8,542 nt of DNA. Origin: Geothermobacter sp964441925 (lineage in GTDB: Bacteria > Desulfobacterota > Desulfuromonadia > Desulfuromonadales > Geothermobacteraceae). A program made the position numbers and the translations under genes. The number at the start of each line of letters is the position of its first letter. Position 1 is the stretch's first letter. Location of the stretch: contig CAYTVY010000106.1 in assembly GCA_964441925.1 (NCBI GenBank), positions 1 through 8,542 on the forward strand, written 5' to 3'. The notes below the pieces were generated by a model, which saw only the letters and a list, made by a program, of their open reading frames with translations, ran no database searches and was not told the DNA's origin. Below, one piece after another: positions 1 to 5,680 of this stretch.

Positions 1-32
1 GCTGCTGTTCCGGAAAACGGGACCAGGTGAAT

Positions 33-128
33 CTCCGAGCCGTTTCACCTAAAGGGTTTCGAGACCCCAGGGTGGACGGCCAATGGGTACGGCGGGAAAC
101 GGCCGTGCCTCCCACGTTTGGAAAGGAG
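33..128 (+). promoter_or_regulatory. Moco/Tuco riboswitch, copy 1
   Basis: This 96-nt element resembles the molybdenum/tungsten cofactor riboswitch (Rfam MOCO_RNA_motif) in order of motifs: CUCC, GAGCC, UUCACC, GGCCAAUGGGUACGG, GGGAAAC, GCCUCCCA and a closing GGAAAGGAG. Helices that can be drawn are P1 (33-36 with 125-128), GCCGU/ACGGC (39-43 with 76-80), CACC/GGUG (46-49 with 71-74), a small hairpin GGGUU-UCGA-GACCC (54-67) and a long hairpin GGUACGGC/GCCGUGCC capped by the GGGAAAC loop. Downstream genes are a tungstate transporter and moeA, which fits. Family assignment is from recalled consensus, not a covariance search, and I cannot decide between the Moco and Tuco subtypes. The promoter probably lies upstream of the window. 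Confidence 0.85.
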
Positions 129-134
129 AGCTTG

Positions 135-239
135 ATGATGCCGTTCGTAGGTGCATCGGTGTGGGCTTCTTTCTGCGTGGAAAGGAGCTTTTTTTTGTTG
201 CTTCCGGCGGAAAGGAGAACGCTTTATCGGGAAAGCTGA
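135..239 (+). CDS. possible 34-aa leader ORF between the riboswitches
   Basis: An ATG at 135 (a second at 138) lies six bases after GGAG of the riboswitch P1 3' strand, which would act as its ribosome-binding site. The 34-codon frame runs through the intrinsic terminator and ends at TGA 237-239. The predicted peptide has hydrophobic stretches (FVGASVWASF, FFLLLP) but no family I recognise. Ligand binding would hide the ribosome site in P1. It may be a leader peptide, a remnant of the gene once next to this riboswitch, or chance; nothing but start-site geometry supports it. Confidence 0.2.
   Translation: MMPFVGASVWASFCVERSFFLLLPAERRTLYRES
165..196 (+). terminator. intrinsic terminator of riboswitch copy 1
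   Basis: A nine-pair stem (GCUUCUUUC 165-173 with GAAAGGAGC 180-188, one G-U pair) with a six-base loop is followed at once by eight T residues (189-196). The 5' arm 166-173 can instead pair with 121-128, the 3' strand of riboswitch P1, over eight pairs. Ligand-stabilised P1 would therefore free the 5' arm to form the terminator, giving an OFF switch. The structure is drawn by eye, without energy calculation. Confidence 0.8.
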
Positions 240-240
240 A

Positions 241-252
241 AATTGACAGTTT
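241..252 (+). repeat. 12-bp repeat AATTGACAGTTT, first copy
   Basis: This is identical to 502-513. It lies six bases before riboswitch copy 2, whereas the other copy lies four bases before the porin ribosome-binding site. It contains TTGACA, but no -10 hexamer stands 16-19 bases downstream, so I read it as the 3' end of a duplicated leader unit rather than a promoter. Confidence 0.6.
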
Positions 253-258
253 GTTTTT

Positions 259-354
259 CTCCGAGCCGTTTCACCTAAAGGGTTACGAGACCCCAGGGTA
301 AAAGGCCAATGGGTACGGCGGGAAACGGCCGTGCCTCCCACGTTTGGAAAGGAG
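259..354 (+). promoter_or_regulatory. Moco/Tuco riboswitch, copy 2
   Basis: This second aptamer differs from copy 1 at only four positions: 285, 300, 301 and 303. P1 is longer here, because UUUCUCC (256-262) can pair with GGAGAAA (351-357). Three of the changes fall at the junction below the small hairpin, where GGUGGACGGC becomes GGUAAAAGGC. Copy 1 pairs ACGGC with GCCGU, while copy 2 can instead pair AAA (301-303) with UUU (269-271). The large GGUACGGC hairpin and GGGAAAC loop are unchanged. No start codon follows at a suitable distance. Assignment is by recalled consensus and by near-identity to copy 1. Confidence 0.85.
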
Positions 355-397
355 AAACAGTCGTCGGCTTCCGTCGTGCGCCAGAGGTGCCGGACTG

Positions 398-428
398 CCT
401 TTCCGCGGGGAAAAATCAACAGGAAAGG
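398..428 (+). promoter_or_regulatory. candidate expression-platform hairpin of riboswitch copy 2
   Basis: CCUUUCC (398-404) pairs over seven bases with GGAAAGG (422-428), leaving a 17-base loop. The same arm could pair with 346-352, the 3' strand of P1 of copy 2, mirroring the switch of copy 1. Unlike copy 1, no T-tract follows. Instead the 3' arm runs into AAGGAGGT (425-432), a perfect Shine-Dalgarno sequence with no well-spaced ATG or GTG. It is either a decayed terminator or a translational or Rho-linked platform. Confidence 0.45.
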
Positions 429-451
429 AGGTTCGCGGGTTCATTTGGAGA

Positions 452-487
452 GGGCGGAAGCGACCCGGCTGACGGGCTCTTCTGCCC
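452..487 (+). promoter_or_regulatory. strong hairpin in porin 5' leader
   Basis: A nine-pair outer stem (GGGCGGAAG 452-460 with CUUCUGCCC 479-487, one G-U pair) encloses a four-pair inner stem (CCCG 464-467 with CGGG 473-476). No T-tract follows, so it is not a canonical terminator. It ends 29 bases before the porin ribosome-binding site and could stabilise the mRNA or act as part of the second switch. Confidence 0.45.
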
Positions 488-501
488 AGTGGATGACATT
501 G

Positions 502-513
502 AATTGACAGTTT
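502..513 (+). repeat. 12-bp repeat AATTGACAGTTT, second copy
   Basis: This is the identical partner of 241-252, located directly before the ribosome-binding site AGGAAGG (517-523) of the porin gene. It marks the end of the second leader unit. Confidence 0.6.
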
Positions 514-532
514 ATCAGGAAGGATGGAATCG

Positions 533-1789
533 ATGTTGTGCAGAAGAGCAATTGGAGTTCTGGTTGTGTCGGTTCTGGTCTGCCTGGTGCCCGGCGCCGA
601 GGCCAGGACCCTGGAAGAGATTCTCAAGGACAAAGGAGTGATTACCGCCGAAGACTATGCCGAGGCCACCAGGGCCGCCACTCTTGCCTATTACAGGCCG
701 GGGAAGGGGATGGCGATCGAGTCGGCCGACGGCAATTACCGGGCGCAGATCGGCGGCTATGCCCAGTTGCTGTACCGCTATACCGACAAGGACGGGCAGG
801 CGGCCAATACCAGTGACTTCGACATCCGCCGCTTCAAGCTCCAGCTGAAAGGTCATCTGGTCAACAGAAAGTTCGGCTACAAGTTCCAGGGCGAGATGGC
901 CAGCGGTTTCAAGACCGAGGATGCCTACCTCAATTACCGGTTCGGATCCGTCCTGGTGCTGCAGGGAGGGCAGTTCAAACCGCCCCAGGCCCGGCAGGAG
1001 CTGACTTCGGCGTCGCGGCAGCTGTTTCCCGACCGTTCTCTGGCCAATGATACTTTCAACCTCGGTCGCGACCAGGGGGTACAGGTCGCCGGCAGTTTTG
1101 CCGACAAACGGGTCCAGTACCGGCTCGGGGTTTTCAACGGCAACGGTCCGAACGCCAAAAATCCCGACAACCACCACATGTACGCCGGGCGCCTGGACAT
1201 CAACCCGCTTGGTGCCTTCCGGATGGATGAAGCCGGTTTCCCCCCCAAAAAGGCCCTGCTGAATCTCGGCGCCTCGTTCGCCTACAATACGGTCACCGGT
1301 GATGACGTCGGTGGCAAGTTCGACAAGGACAGCGATGTGCTCGACAGGGCGCTCAATTTCGACGATATAAAAGACAAGGCGACATTCGTGGCCGCCTACG
1401 GCAACAAGATCGATCTTCTGTTGCTGACGGCCAATGCCCATTTCAAGTGGGCCGGATTCACTTTCGCCGGTGAATACTACACCCTGAATGTCGACCCGGA
1501 CCTGGGCGAGGGCTGGAGTGCCGACGGCTTCTATCTGCAGGCGGGCTGCCAGGTGTTGCCCCGGACCCTGGAGCTGGCGGTGCGTTATGCGGCGATCGAA
1601 TCCGACCGCCGCACTGCGACCCGGTTGGTTTCTGCCGAGTTCGACAAATCCGAGACCCAGCTCGGCGTCAACTACTATTTCAACGAAAACCTGGCCAAGC
1701 TGCAGGCTGATCTCACTTTTGTGAAAGACGACCTGGTAAGCAACGGGGACGATGTGGTTTTCCGGTTGCAGGCTCAGTTCAACTACTGA
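533..1789 (+). CDS. OprO/OprP-family porin, predicted oxyanion (tungstate/molybdate) channel
   Basis: This 418-residue outer-membrane porin belongs to the phosphate-selective porin O/P family. Residues 1-24 form a signal peptide ending in PGAEA. A short helical segment (LEEILKDKGVITAEDYAEA) precedes the barrel. Family hallmarks include GGYAQLLYRY, the block FDIRRFKLQLKGHLVNRKFGY, GGQFKPP and LGVFNGNG. The chain ends in QAQFNY, an aromatic C-terminus as expected for barrel assembly. I chose ATG 533 over the in-frame ATG 524 because AGGAAGG (517-523) lies nine bases before it and because it gives a normal signal peptide. The gene is first in the tupABC-moeA operon behind the tandem riboswitch, so the likely cargo is tungstate or molybdate rather than phosphate. 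The family is secure; the substrate is inferred from context. Confidence 0.87.
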   Translation: MLCRRAIGVLVVSVLVCLVPGAEARTLEEILKDKGVITAEDYAEATRAATLAYYRPGKGMAIESADGNYRAQIGGYAQLLYRYTDKDGQAANTSDFDIRRFKLQLKGHLVNRKFGYKFQGEMASGFKTEDAYLNYRFGSVLVLQGGQFKPPQARQELTSASRQLFPDRSLANDTFNLGRDQGVQVAGSFADKRVQYRLGVFNGNGPNAKNPDNHHMYAGRLDINPLGAFRMDEAGFPPKKALLNLGASFAYNTVTGDDVGGKFDKDSDVLDRALNFDDIKDKATFVAAYGNKIDLLLLTANAHFKWAGFTFAGEYYTLNVDPDLGEGWSADGFYLQAGCQVLPRTLELAVRYAAIESDRRTATRLVSAEFDKSETQLGVNYYFNENLAKLQADLTFVKDDLVSNGDDVVFRLQAQFNY

Positions 1790-1798
1790 CAAGCTGAA

Positions 1799-1822
1799 CA
1801 CGGGCCCGTTGCCGAGCCCGTG
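1799..1822 (+). promoter_or_regulatory. intercistronic hairpin between porin gene and tupA
   Basis: A perfect seven-pair stem CACGGGC/GCCCGTG with a ten-base loop lies in the 52-bp gap and is not followed by T residues. It resembles mRNA-stabilising intercistronic hairpins that let a first gene accumulate above the rest of its operon. It is unlikely to terminate transcription fully. Confidence 0.4.
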
Positions 1823-1841
1823 CCGACACAAGGAGTGCACA

Positions 1842-2636
1842 ATGTTTCGTCGTTTGTTGATCGTGCTTCTGTTGCTTTTGCTTGCCGCTCCGGCTTTTGC
1901 CGTCGAGCACCTGCGGCTGGCGACCACCACCTCGACCGAGAATTCCGGGCTGCTGGCCGTTTTGCTGCCGCCGTTCGAAAAGGCCAACAACTGCCGGGTC
2001 GATGTCATCGCCGTCGGCACCGGCAAGGCGCTCAAGCTCGGCGAGACCGGGGATGTCGACGTGGTGCTGGTGCATGCCCGCAGCAAGGAGGACAGGTTCG
2101 TCGCCGCCGGCTACGGTGTTGACCGGCGCGACGTGATGTACAATGATTTCGTCATCGTCGGACCGGAGAGCGACCCGGCCGGCATCGCCGGTCTGCCGGA
2201 CGCGACCGAGGCGATGCGCCGCATCGCCGGGGCGAAGGCGGTCTTCGTCTCGCGGGGGGACGATTCGGGCACCCATACCCGGGAGAAGCAGCTCTGGCAG
2301 GCCGCCGGCATCACCCCGCAGGGGGACTGGTATCTCGAGGCCGGCCGCGGCATGGGCGAGGTGCTCACCATGGCCGACGAGCGACGGGGCTACACGCTCA
2401 GTGACCGGGGAACCTATCTCGCCTACCGGGACAAGATCGGGTTGCAGATTCTGGTCGAGGGGGACCGGCGGCTGTTCAATCCCTACGGCGTCATCATGGT
2501 CAATCCGCAGCGGCATCCGCATGTCAAGGTTGACCTGGCGCGCAAGTTCATCGATTTTCTGACCTCGGCCGAAGGGCGGAAGCTGATCACCGGCTACCGG
2601 CGCGGTGGTGAACAGCTGTTCTACGTGGCCGATTGA
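1842..2636 (+). CDS. tupA: tungstate-binding periplasmic protein TupA
   Basis: This is the 264-residue substrate-binding protein of the TupABC tungstate importer. Residues 1-20 are a signal peptide cleaved after APAFA. The mature protein starts with the family motif TTTSTENSGLL (28-38), followed by GTGKAL and DVDVVLVHARSKED, MYNDFVIVGP (99-108) and SRGDDSGTHTREKQLW from residue 137. The serine/threonine-rich first loop and the SGT segment are the expected oxyanion-contacting regions. TupA proteins typically prefer tungstate to molybdate very strongly, but specificity cannot be read from sequence alone and the related WtpA/ModA families are more divergent. ATG 1842 is preferred to upstream in-frame starts because AAGGAG (1830-1835) lies six bases before it and the signal peptide begins there. 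The length is normal. Confidence 0.93.
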   Translation: MFRRLLIVLLLLLLAAPAFAVEHLRLATTTSTENSGLLAVLLPPFEKANNCRVDVIAVGTGKALKLGETGDVDVVLVHARSKEDRFVAAGYGVDRRDVMYNDFVIVGPESDPAGIAGLPDATEAMRRIAGAKAVFVSRGDDSGTHTREKQLWQAAGITPQGDWYLEAGRGMGEVLTMADERRGYTLSDRGTYLAYRDKIGLQILVEGDRRLFNPYGVIMVNPQRHPHVKVDLARKFIDFLTSAEGRKLITGYRRGGEQLFYVAD

Positions 2637-2648
2637 CGGGAGCCGTTT

Positions 2649-3335
2649 TTGGGTTATCTGGCCGAATCGCTGGGCACCGCCCTGGAACTGATCGCCGGGC
2701 TCGACCGGGACGTGCTTGGTGCCGTTCAGGTGTCGCTGTCGACCTCCCTGGTCTCGACACTGCTCTCGACGGTCTGGGGGGTGCCGCTCGGCGCGGCGGT
2801 CGGGCTGGGCCGTTTTCCCGGCCGGCGGGCGGTGCTGACCCTGCTGAACACCCTGATGGCCCTGCCGACCGTGGTGGTCGGTCTGCTGCTCTTCGGTCTG
2901 CTGAGCCGTCAGGGGCCGCTGGGTGGTTTCGGGTTGCTCTTCACGCCCTGGGCGATGATCATGGGACAGACGGTGCTGGCGACGCCGATCGTTGCCAACT
3001 ACACCCTGTCGGCAGTGGCCGGGGCCGACCCGCGTATCCTGCCCACCGCCCTGACCCTGGGGGCGGGCCGGCTGCGTGGTGTCTGGCAGTTGCTTCTGGA
3101 GGTGCGCTTCGGTGTGCTGGCGGCCGTGGTCGCCGGTTTCGGCCGGGTGGTCGCCGAGGTCGGTGTGGCGATGATGCTGGGCGGCAACATCCGCGGTTAC
3201 ACCCGCACCATGACAACCGCCATCGCCCTGGAGACCAGCAAGGGGGAGTTCGCCTTCGGCCTGGCCCTGGGAATCGTGCTGCTGGGAGTGGCCCTGGTGG
3301 TCAACCTCTTTCTCAATGCCATGCAGCAGAGGTGA
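2649..3335 (+). CDS. tupB: tungstate ABC transporter permease TupB
   Basis: This is a 228-residue inner-membrane permease with about five hydrophobic spans (roughly 22-53, 61-85, 93-120, 150-175 and 200-225). A cytoplasmic EAA-like loop, with the pattern TALTLGAGRLRGVWQLLL, contacts the ATPase. MALPTVVVGLLLFGLLSRQGPLG and GRVVAEVGVAMMLGGNI are characteristic of TupB/ModB-type permeases. The start is TTG 2649, with GGGAG (2638-2642) six bases before it; no ATG lies near. The gene begins 12 bases after tupA and its stop codon abuts tupC, indicating tight cotranslation. The rare TTG start may lower its yield relative to TupA. Confidence 0.92.
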   Translation: MGYLAESLGTALELIAGLDRDVLGAVQVSLSTSLVSTLLSTVWGVPLGAAVGLGRFPGRRAVLTLLNTLMALPTVVVGLLLFGLLSRQGPLGGFGLLFTPWAMIMGQTVLATPIVANYTLSAVAGADPRILPTALTLGAGRLRGVWQLLLEVRFGVLAAVVAGFGRVVAEVGVAMMLGGNIRGYTRTMTTAIALETSKGEFAFGLALGIVLLGVALVVNLFLNAMQQR

Positions 3336-3338
3336 ATG

Positions 3339-4064
3339 ATGGAACCGCTCGTCGAGATCCGCGACCTGCTCTTTTGTCGGGAGGGTTTCATCCTGCGTGT
3401 CGACCGGCTCGAGCTGCAGTGCGGCAGACTCTATCTGCTGACCGGCCCCAACGGTGCCGGCAAGAGCACCCTGCTGCACCTGCTGGCCCAGCTGCTGGTG
3501 CCGGGGCGGGGCACGTTCCGTTTTCAGGGACGGCTCGTCGCCGGTGAAGGGGATCGCCAGTGGTTGCGGCGGCAGATCACCCTGGTGGAGCAGCGCCCGT
3601 TCCTGTTCGCCGGCACGGTCGGCCACAACCTGGCCTTCGGGCTGCGGTTGCGGGGAATCCGCGGGGGGCGGCTGCGCCGGCGGGTGGCCGACGCCCTGGC
3701 GGCGGTGGACCTGGCGGGATTCGAGGGGCGGCGGACCGACGGCCTCTCCGGCGGCGAGGTCCAGCGGGTGGCGCTGGCGCGGGCGCTGGTACTCGAACCG
3801 AAGCTGCTGTTGCTCGACGAGGCGACCGCCGGTCTCGATGCCGGAGTGCTGCCACGGTTCGAAGAGCTGGTCGGCCGGCTGCTCGCTGCCGGAGTGACGG
3901 TGGTTCTTGCCGGCCATGACCGGTTGCCGTCCCGGCCGGACGCCGGACGTCTGGTGATGGTGGATGGTGTTTTGCGGCCGGCCGGGGCGACGTCGGTTCG
4001 AATCCAGAATCCAGAAGCGGAGCAGAAACGATGCCACGATCCTTTGACAGTGCACGGAAGCTGA
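3339..4064 (+). CDS. tupC: tungstate ABC transporter ATPase TupC
   Basis: This 241-residue ABC ATPase powers tungstate import. Numbered from ATG 3339, it has Walker A GPNGAGKST (36-44), Q-loop Gln85 (VEQRPF), the signature LSGGE (136-140), Walker B LLLLDE (156-161), a D-loop (AGLD) and the switch His193 (AGHDR). All catalytic residues are present. Two adjacent ATG codons (3336 and 3339) follow the tupB stop; AGAGG (3328-3332) is six bases from the second and only three from the first, so the second is favoured. The last 34 bases overlap moeA. The tail after MVDGVLR is low in conservation and contains a 7-bp tandem duplication (4001-4014) that may have altered the C-terminus. Confidence 0.92.
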   Translation: MEPLVEIRDLLFCREGFILRVDRLELQCGRLYLLTGPNGAGKSTLLHLLAQLLVPGRGTFRFQGRLVAGEGDRQWLRRQITLVEQRPFLFAGTVGHNLAFGLRLRGIRGGRLRRRVADALAAVDLAGFEGRRTDGLSGGEVQRVALARALVLEPKLLLLDEATAGLDAGVLPRFEELVGRLLAAGVTVVLAGHDRLPSRPDAGRLVMVDGVLRPAGATSVRIQNPEAEQKRCHDPLTVHGS

Positions 4065-5227
4065 TTCTCGACAATGTCCGTCCCTTGCCGGCCGAGACCG
4101 TCCCGCTCGCAGAGGCGGTCGGCCGGGTTCTCGCCGAGCCGGTGCATGCCCCCTGGGATCTGCCCCTGTGGGACAATTCGGCGATGGACGGGTTTGCCGT
4201 CCGCTGTGACGATGCCCGGGCCGGTGCCGAACTGCCGGTGATCGCCACTATCGCCGCCGGTGCCAGCGCTGCCGGAATCGAGGTCCGTCCGGGGACGGCG
4301 GTGCGGATCCTCACCGGAGCGCCGACGCCGAACGGCTGTGATGCGGTGGTTCCCTACGAGGCGACGGAGATGGCCGGACCGGAAAGGGTCCGCATCATCG
4401 AGCCGCCCGGCAAAGGCGACCACATCCGTCGGCGCGGCGAGGATATCCGTGCCGGTTCCGAGGTGCTGCCGGCCGGATGCCGCCTGCGGCCGGCCGAGGT
4501 CAACCTGCTGGCCTCTCTGGGACTCTGTGGGGTCCGGGTGCACCGGCGGCCGCGGGTGGCCATCGTCTCGACCGGTGACGAGCTGGTCGAGCCGGGGACG
4601 ATGCCTGGCCCGGGGCAGATCGTCAACAGCAACAGTCTGGCCCTGGCCGCCGCCGTCCGGCAGGCCGGGGGAGAACCGCTGCTGCTCGGCATTGCGGCCG
4701 ACGAGCGGGAAAGTCTGCGCCGGAAGCTGGCGGAGGGGCTGCGGGCCGATGCCCTGCTCAGTTCGGCCGGGGTGTCGGCCGGCGACCGGGATCTGGTGCG
4801 GGACGTGCTCGACGAGCTGGGGGTGCGGCAGCTGTTCTGGAAGATCGATGTCAAGCCGGGCAAGCCGACCGCCTTCGGTCTGTGCGGTGACAGGCCGGTT
4901 TTTTCCCTGCCGGGCAATCCGGTGTCGGCGCTGCTCACCTTCGAGGAGTTCGTCCGGCCGGCCCTGCGCCGGATGCAGGGAGACGCGCAGCCGCTGCGGC
5001 CGTTGCGGCTGGCCACCCTGGCCGGGCCGGTGGCGAAGAAGCCGGGGCGCACTCTGCTGCTGCGGGTGGTTTTGCGTCAGGAAGGAGACCGGTTGCTGGC
5101 GGAGAGTGCCGGTGATCAGAACACCGGCATCACCAGCACCCTGCTGCGGGCCGACGGTATCGCCATCCTGCCGGCCGAACGTGGTGCGTTCGAGGCAGGG
5201 GAGCAGGTGTGGGTGCATGAAATCTGA
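4031..5227 (+). CDS. moeA: molybdopterin molybdenumtransferase MoeA
   Basis: This 398-residue MoeA inserts molybdate or tungstate into adenylylated molybdopterin, the last step of Moco or Tuco formation. The N-terminal part holds DNSAMDGFAV (48-57), a strict MoeA motif. The MogA-like domain holds STGDEL (180-185), AGVSAGDRD (246-254), KPGKP (275-279) and SLPGNP (292-297), and a C-terminal domain IV follows. Commonly the fourth block begins SGGVS; here it is SAGVS, a mild substitution. ATG 4031 has GGAG (4019-4022) eight bases upstream and lies inside the end of tupC. Because it is co-transcribed with a tungstate transporter it may be the tungsten-dedicated paralogue; that is inference, since no second moeA is visible here. 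Confidence 0.94.
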   Translation: MPRSFDSARKLILDNVRPLPAETVPLAEAVGRVLAEPVHAPWDLPLWDNSAMDGFAVRCDDARAGAELPVIATIAAGASAAGIEVRPGTAVRILTGAPTPNGCDAVVPYEATEMAGPERVRIIEPPGKGDHIRRRGEDIRAGSEVLPAGCRLRPAEVNLLASLGLCGVRVHRRPRVAIVSTGDELVEPGTMPGPGQIVNSNSLALAAAVRQAGGEPLLLGIAADERESLRRKLAEGLRADALLSSAGVSAGDRDLVRDVLDELGVRQLFWKIDVKPGKPTAFGLCGDRPVFSLPGNPVSALLTFEEFVRPALRRMQGDAQPLRPLRLATLAGPVAKKPGRTLLLRVVLRQEGDRLLAESAGDQNTGITSTLLRADGIAILPAERGAFEAGEQVWVHEI

Positions 5228-5279
5228 GAGGGGGCCGGTGCTGCCGGCCGGAACCTGCAGTGGCGGGGAGTCTTCTCAG
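5224..5279. promoter_or_regulatory. bidirectional hairpin between convergent stop codons
   Basis: CTGAGA (5224-5229) pairs with TCTCAG (5274-5279), enclosing a perfect GGCCGG-TGCTG-CCGGCC hairpin (5233-5249). The outer stem contains the moeA stop codon and, on the other strand, the thioesterase stop. No T-tract occurs on either strand, so this is a candidate 3'-end stabiliser or weak terminator for both convergent transcripts rather than a canonical terminator. Confidence 0.35.
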
Positions 5280-5680
5280 TCCTGCGGCGTCATCGATTGC
5301 AGGGCGGCCCGGAAGTCGTCCGGCAGGCTGATGGGAGTGCCGGCCTTCTGGTCGAAACAGACCATCACCGTGGCGGCCCGGGCGAAATCCCTGCCCTTGC
5401 CGTCGTGCATCCGGTAACCGAGGGTAAAGCTGCTGCGGCCGAGCTTTTCGGTCCAGACGTCGATCCGTACCCGGTCGTCCAGGTTGATCGGCGACAGGTA
5501 GCGGCAGCTGGCTTCGGCGACCAGGAAGAGGATGCCGTCACGCATCAGTTCGGCGAAGCGGTCATGGAAGAGCTTGACCCGTGCCGTCTCCAGGTAGGTG
5601 AAGAAGGTGGCGTTGTTGACGTGCCCGTAGGCGTCGAGATCGGAGAAGCGGATTTCGATTTCGGTACTCAGCTGCGACAT
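5276..5680 (-). CDS. hotdog-fold acyl-CoA thioesterase (4-HBT/YbgC type)
   Basis: This 134-residue hotdog protein hydrolyses an acyl-CoA thioester in the cytoplasm. The active-site region RFSDLDAYGHVNN (residues 11-23) carries the 4-hydroxybenzoyl-CoA thioesterase-type motif, with Asp16 the likely catalytic acid and His20/Asn22 nearby. Then come the helix FFTYLETARVKLF and the strand pattern ASCRYLSPINLDDRVRIDVWTEKLGRSSF typical of the fold. The length is standard. GGAG (5692-5689) and AGGA precede the ATG at 5680. It overlaps the upstream merR gene by 13 bases, so the two are translationally coupled. Substrate cannot be assigned; the neighbouring ETF system suggests a role in fatty or branched-chain acyl-CoA turnover. 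Confidence 0.88.
   Translation of the reverse strand: MSQLSTEIEIRFSDLDAYGHVNNATFFTYLETARVKLFHDRFAELMRDGILFLVAEASCRYLSPINLDDRVRIDVWTEKLGRSSFTLGYRMHDGKGRDFARAATVMVCFDQKAGTPISLPDDFRAALQSMTPQD

Larger units (their letters stand above)
33..513 (+). repeat. tandem duplication of the riboswitch leader unit
   Basis: Unit 1 spans about 33-258 and unit 2 about 259-513. Each begins with a 96-nt aptamer (92/96 identical at an offset of 226 bases), continues with a diverged linker holding a C/U-rich arm that pairs with GGAAAGG, and ends with the identical 12-mer AATTGACAGTTT. The linkers share short blocks in order (CCGT-CGT, AGGTGC, a CTTTC arm, GGAAAGGAG), which argues for duplication of a whole leader rather than independent insertion of an aptamer. 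Confidence 0.7.

Noticed and set aside
1..32. Promoter or gene end before riboswitch copy 1
   Set aside because: Only 32 bases are available and no hexamer pair or coding motif is visible; the operon promoter probably lies outside the window.
243..265. TTGACA at 243-248 and at 504-509 as -35 boxes of internal promoters
   Set aside because: No TATAAT-like hexamer stands 16-19 bases downstream in either place, and the first would start transcription inside riboswitch copy 2. The repeat is better explained by leader duplication.
2633..3547. 304-codon + frame starting at TTG 2633
   Set aside because: It is a frame-shifted shadow of tupB and tupC, low in hydrophobic residues and repetitive in Gly/Arg/Ala.
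515..5218. Long minus-strand open frames opposite the porin, tup and moeA genes
   Set aside because: They are GC-bias shadows rich in Gln, Arg, Pro and His, without ribosome sites or recognisable domains; the + strand genes carry complete family motifs.
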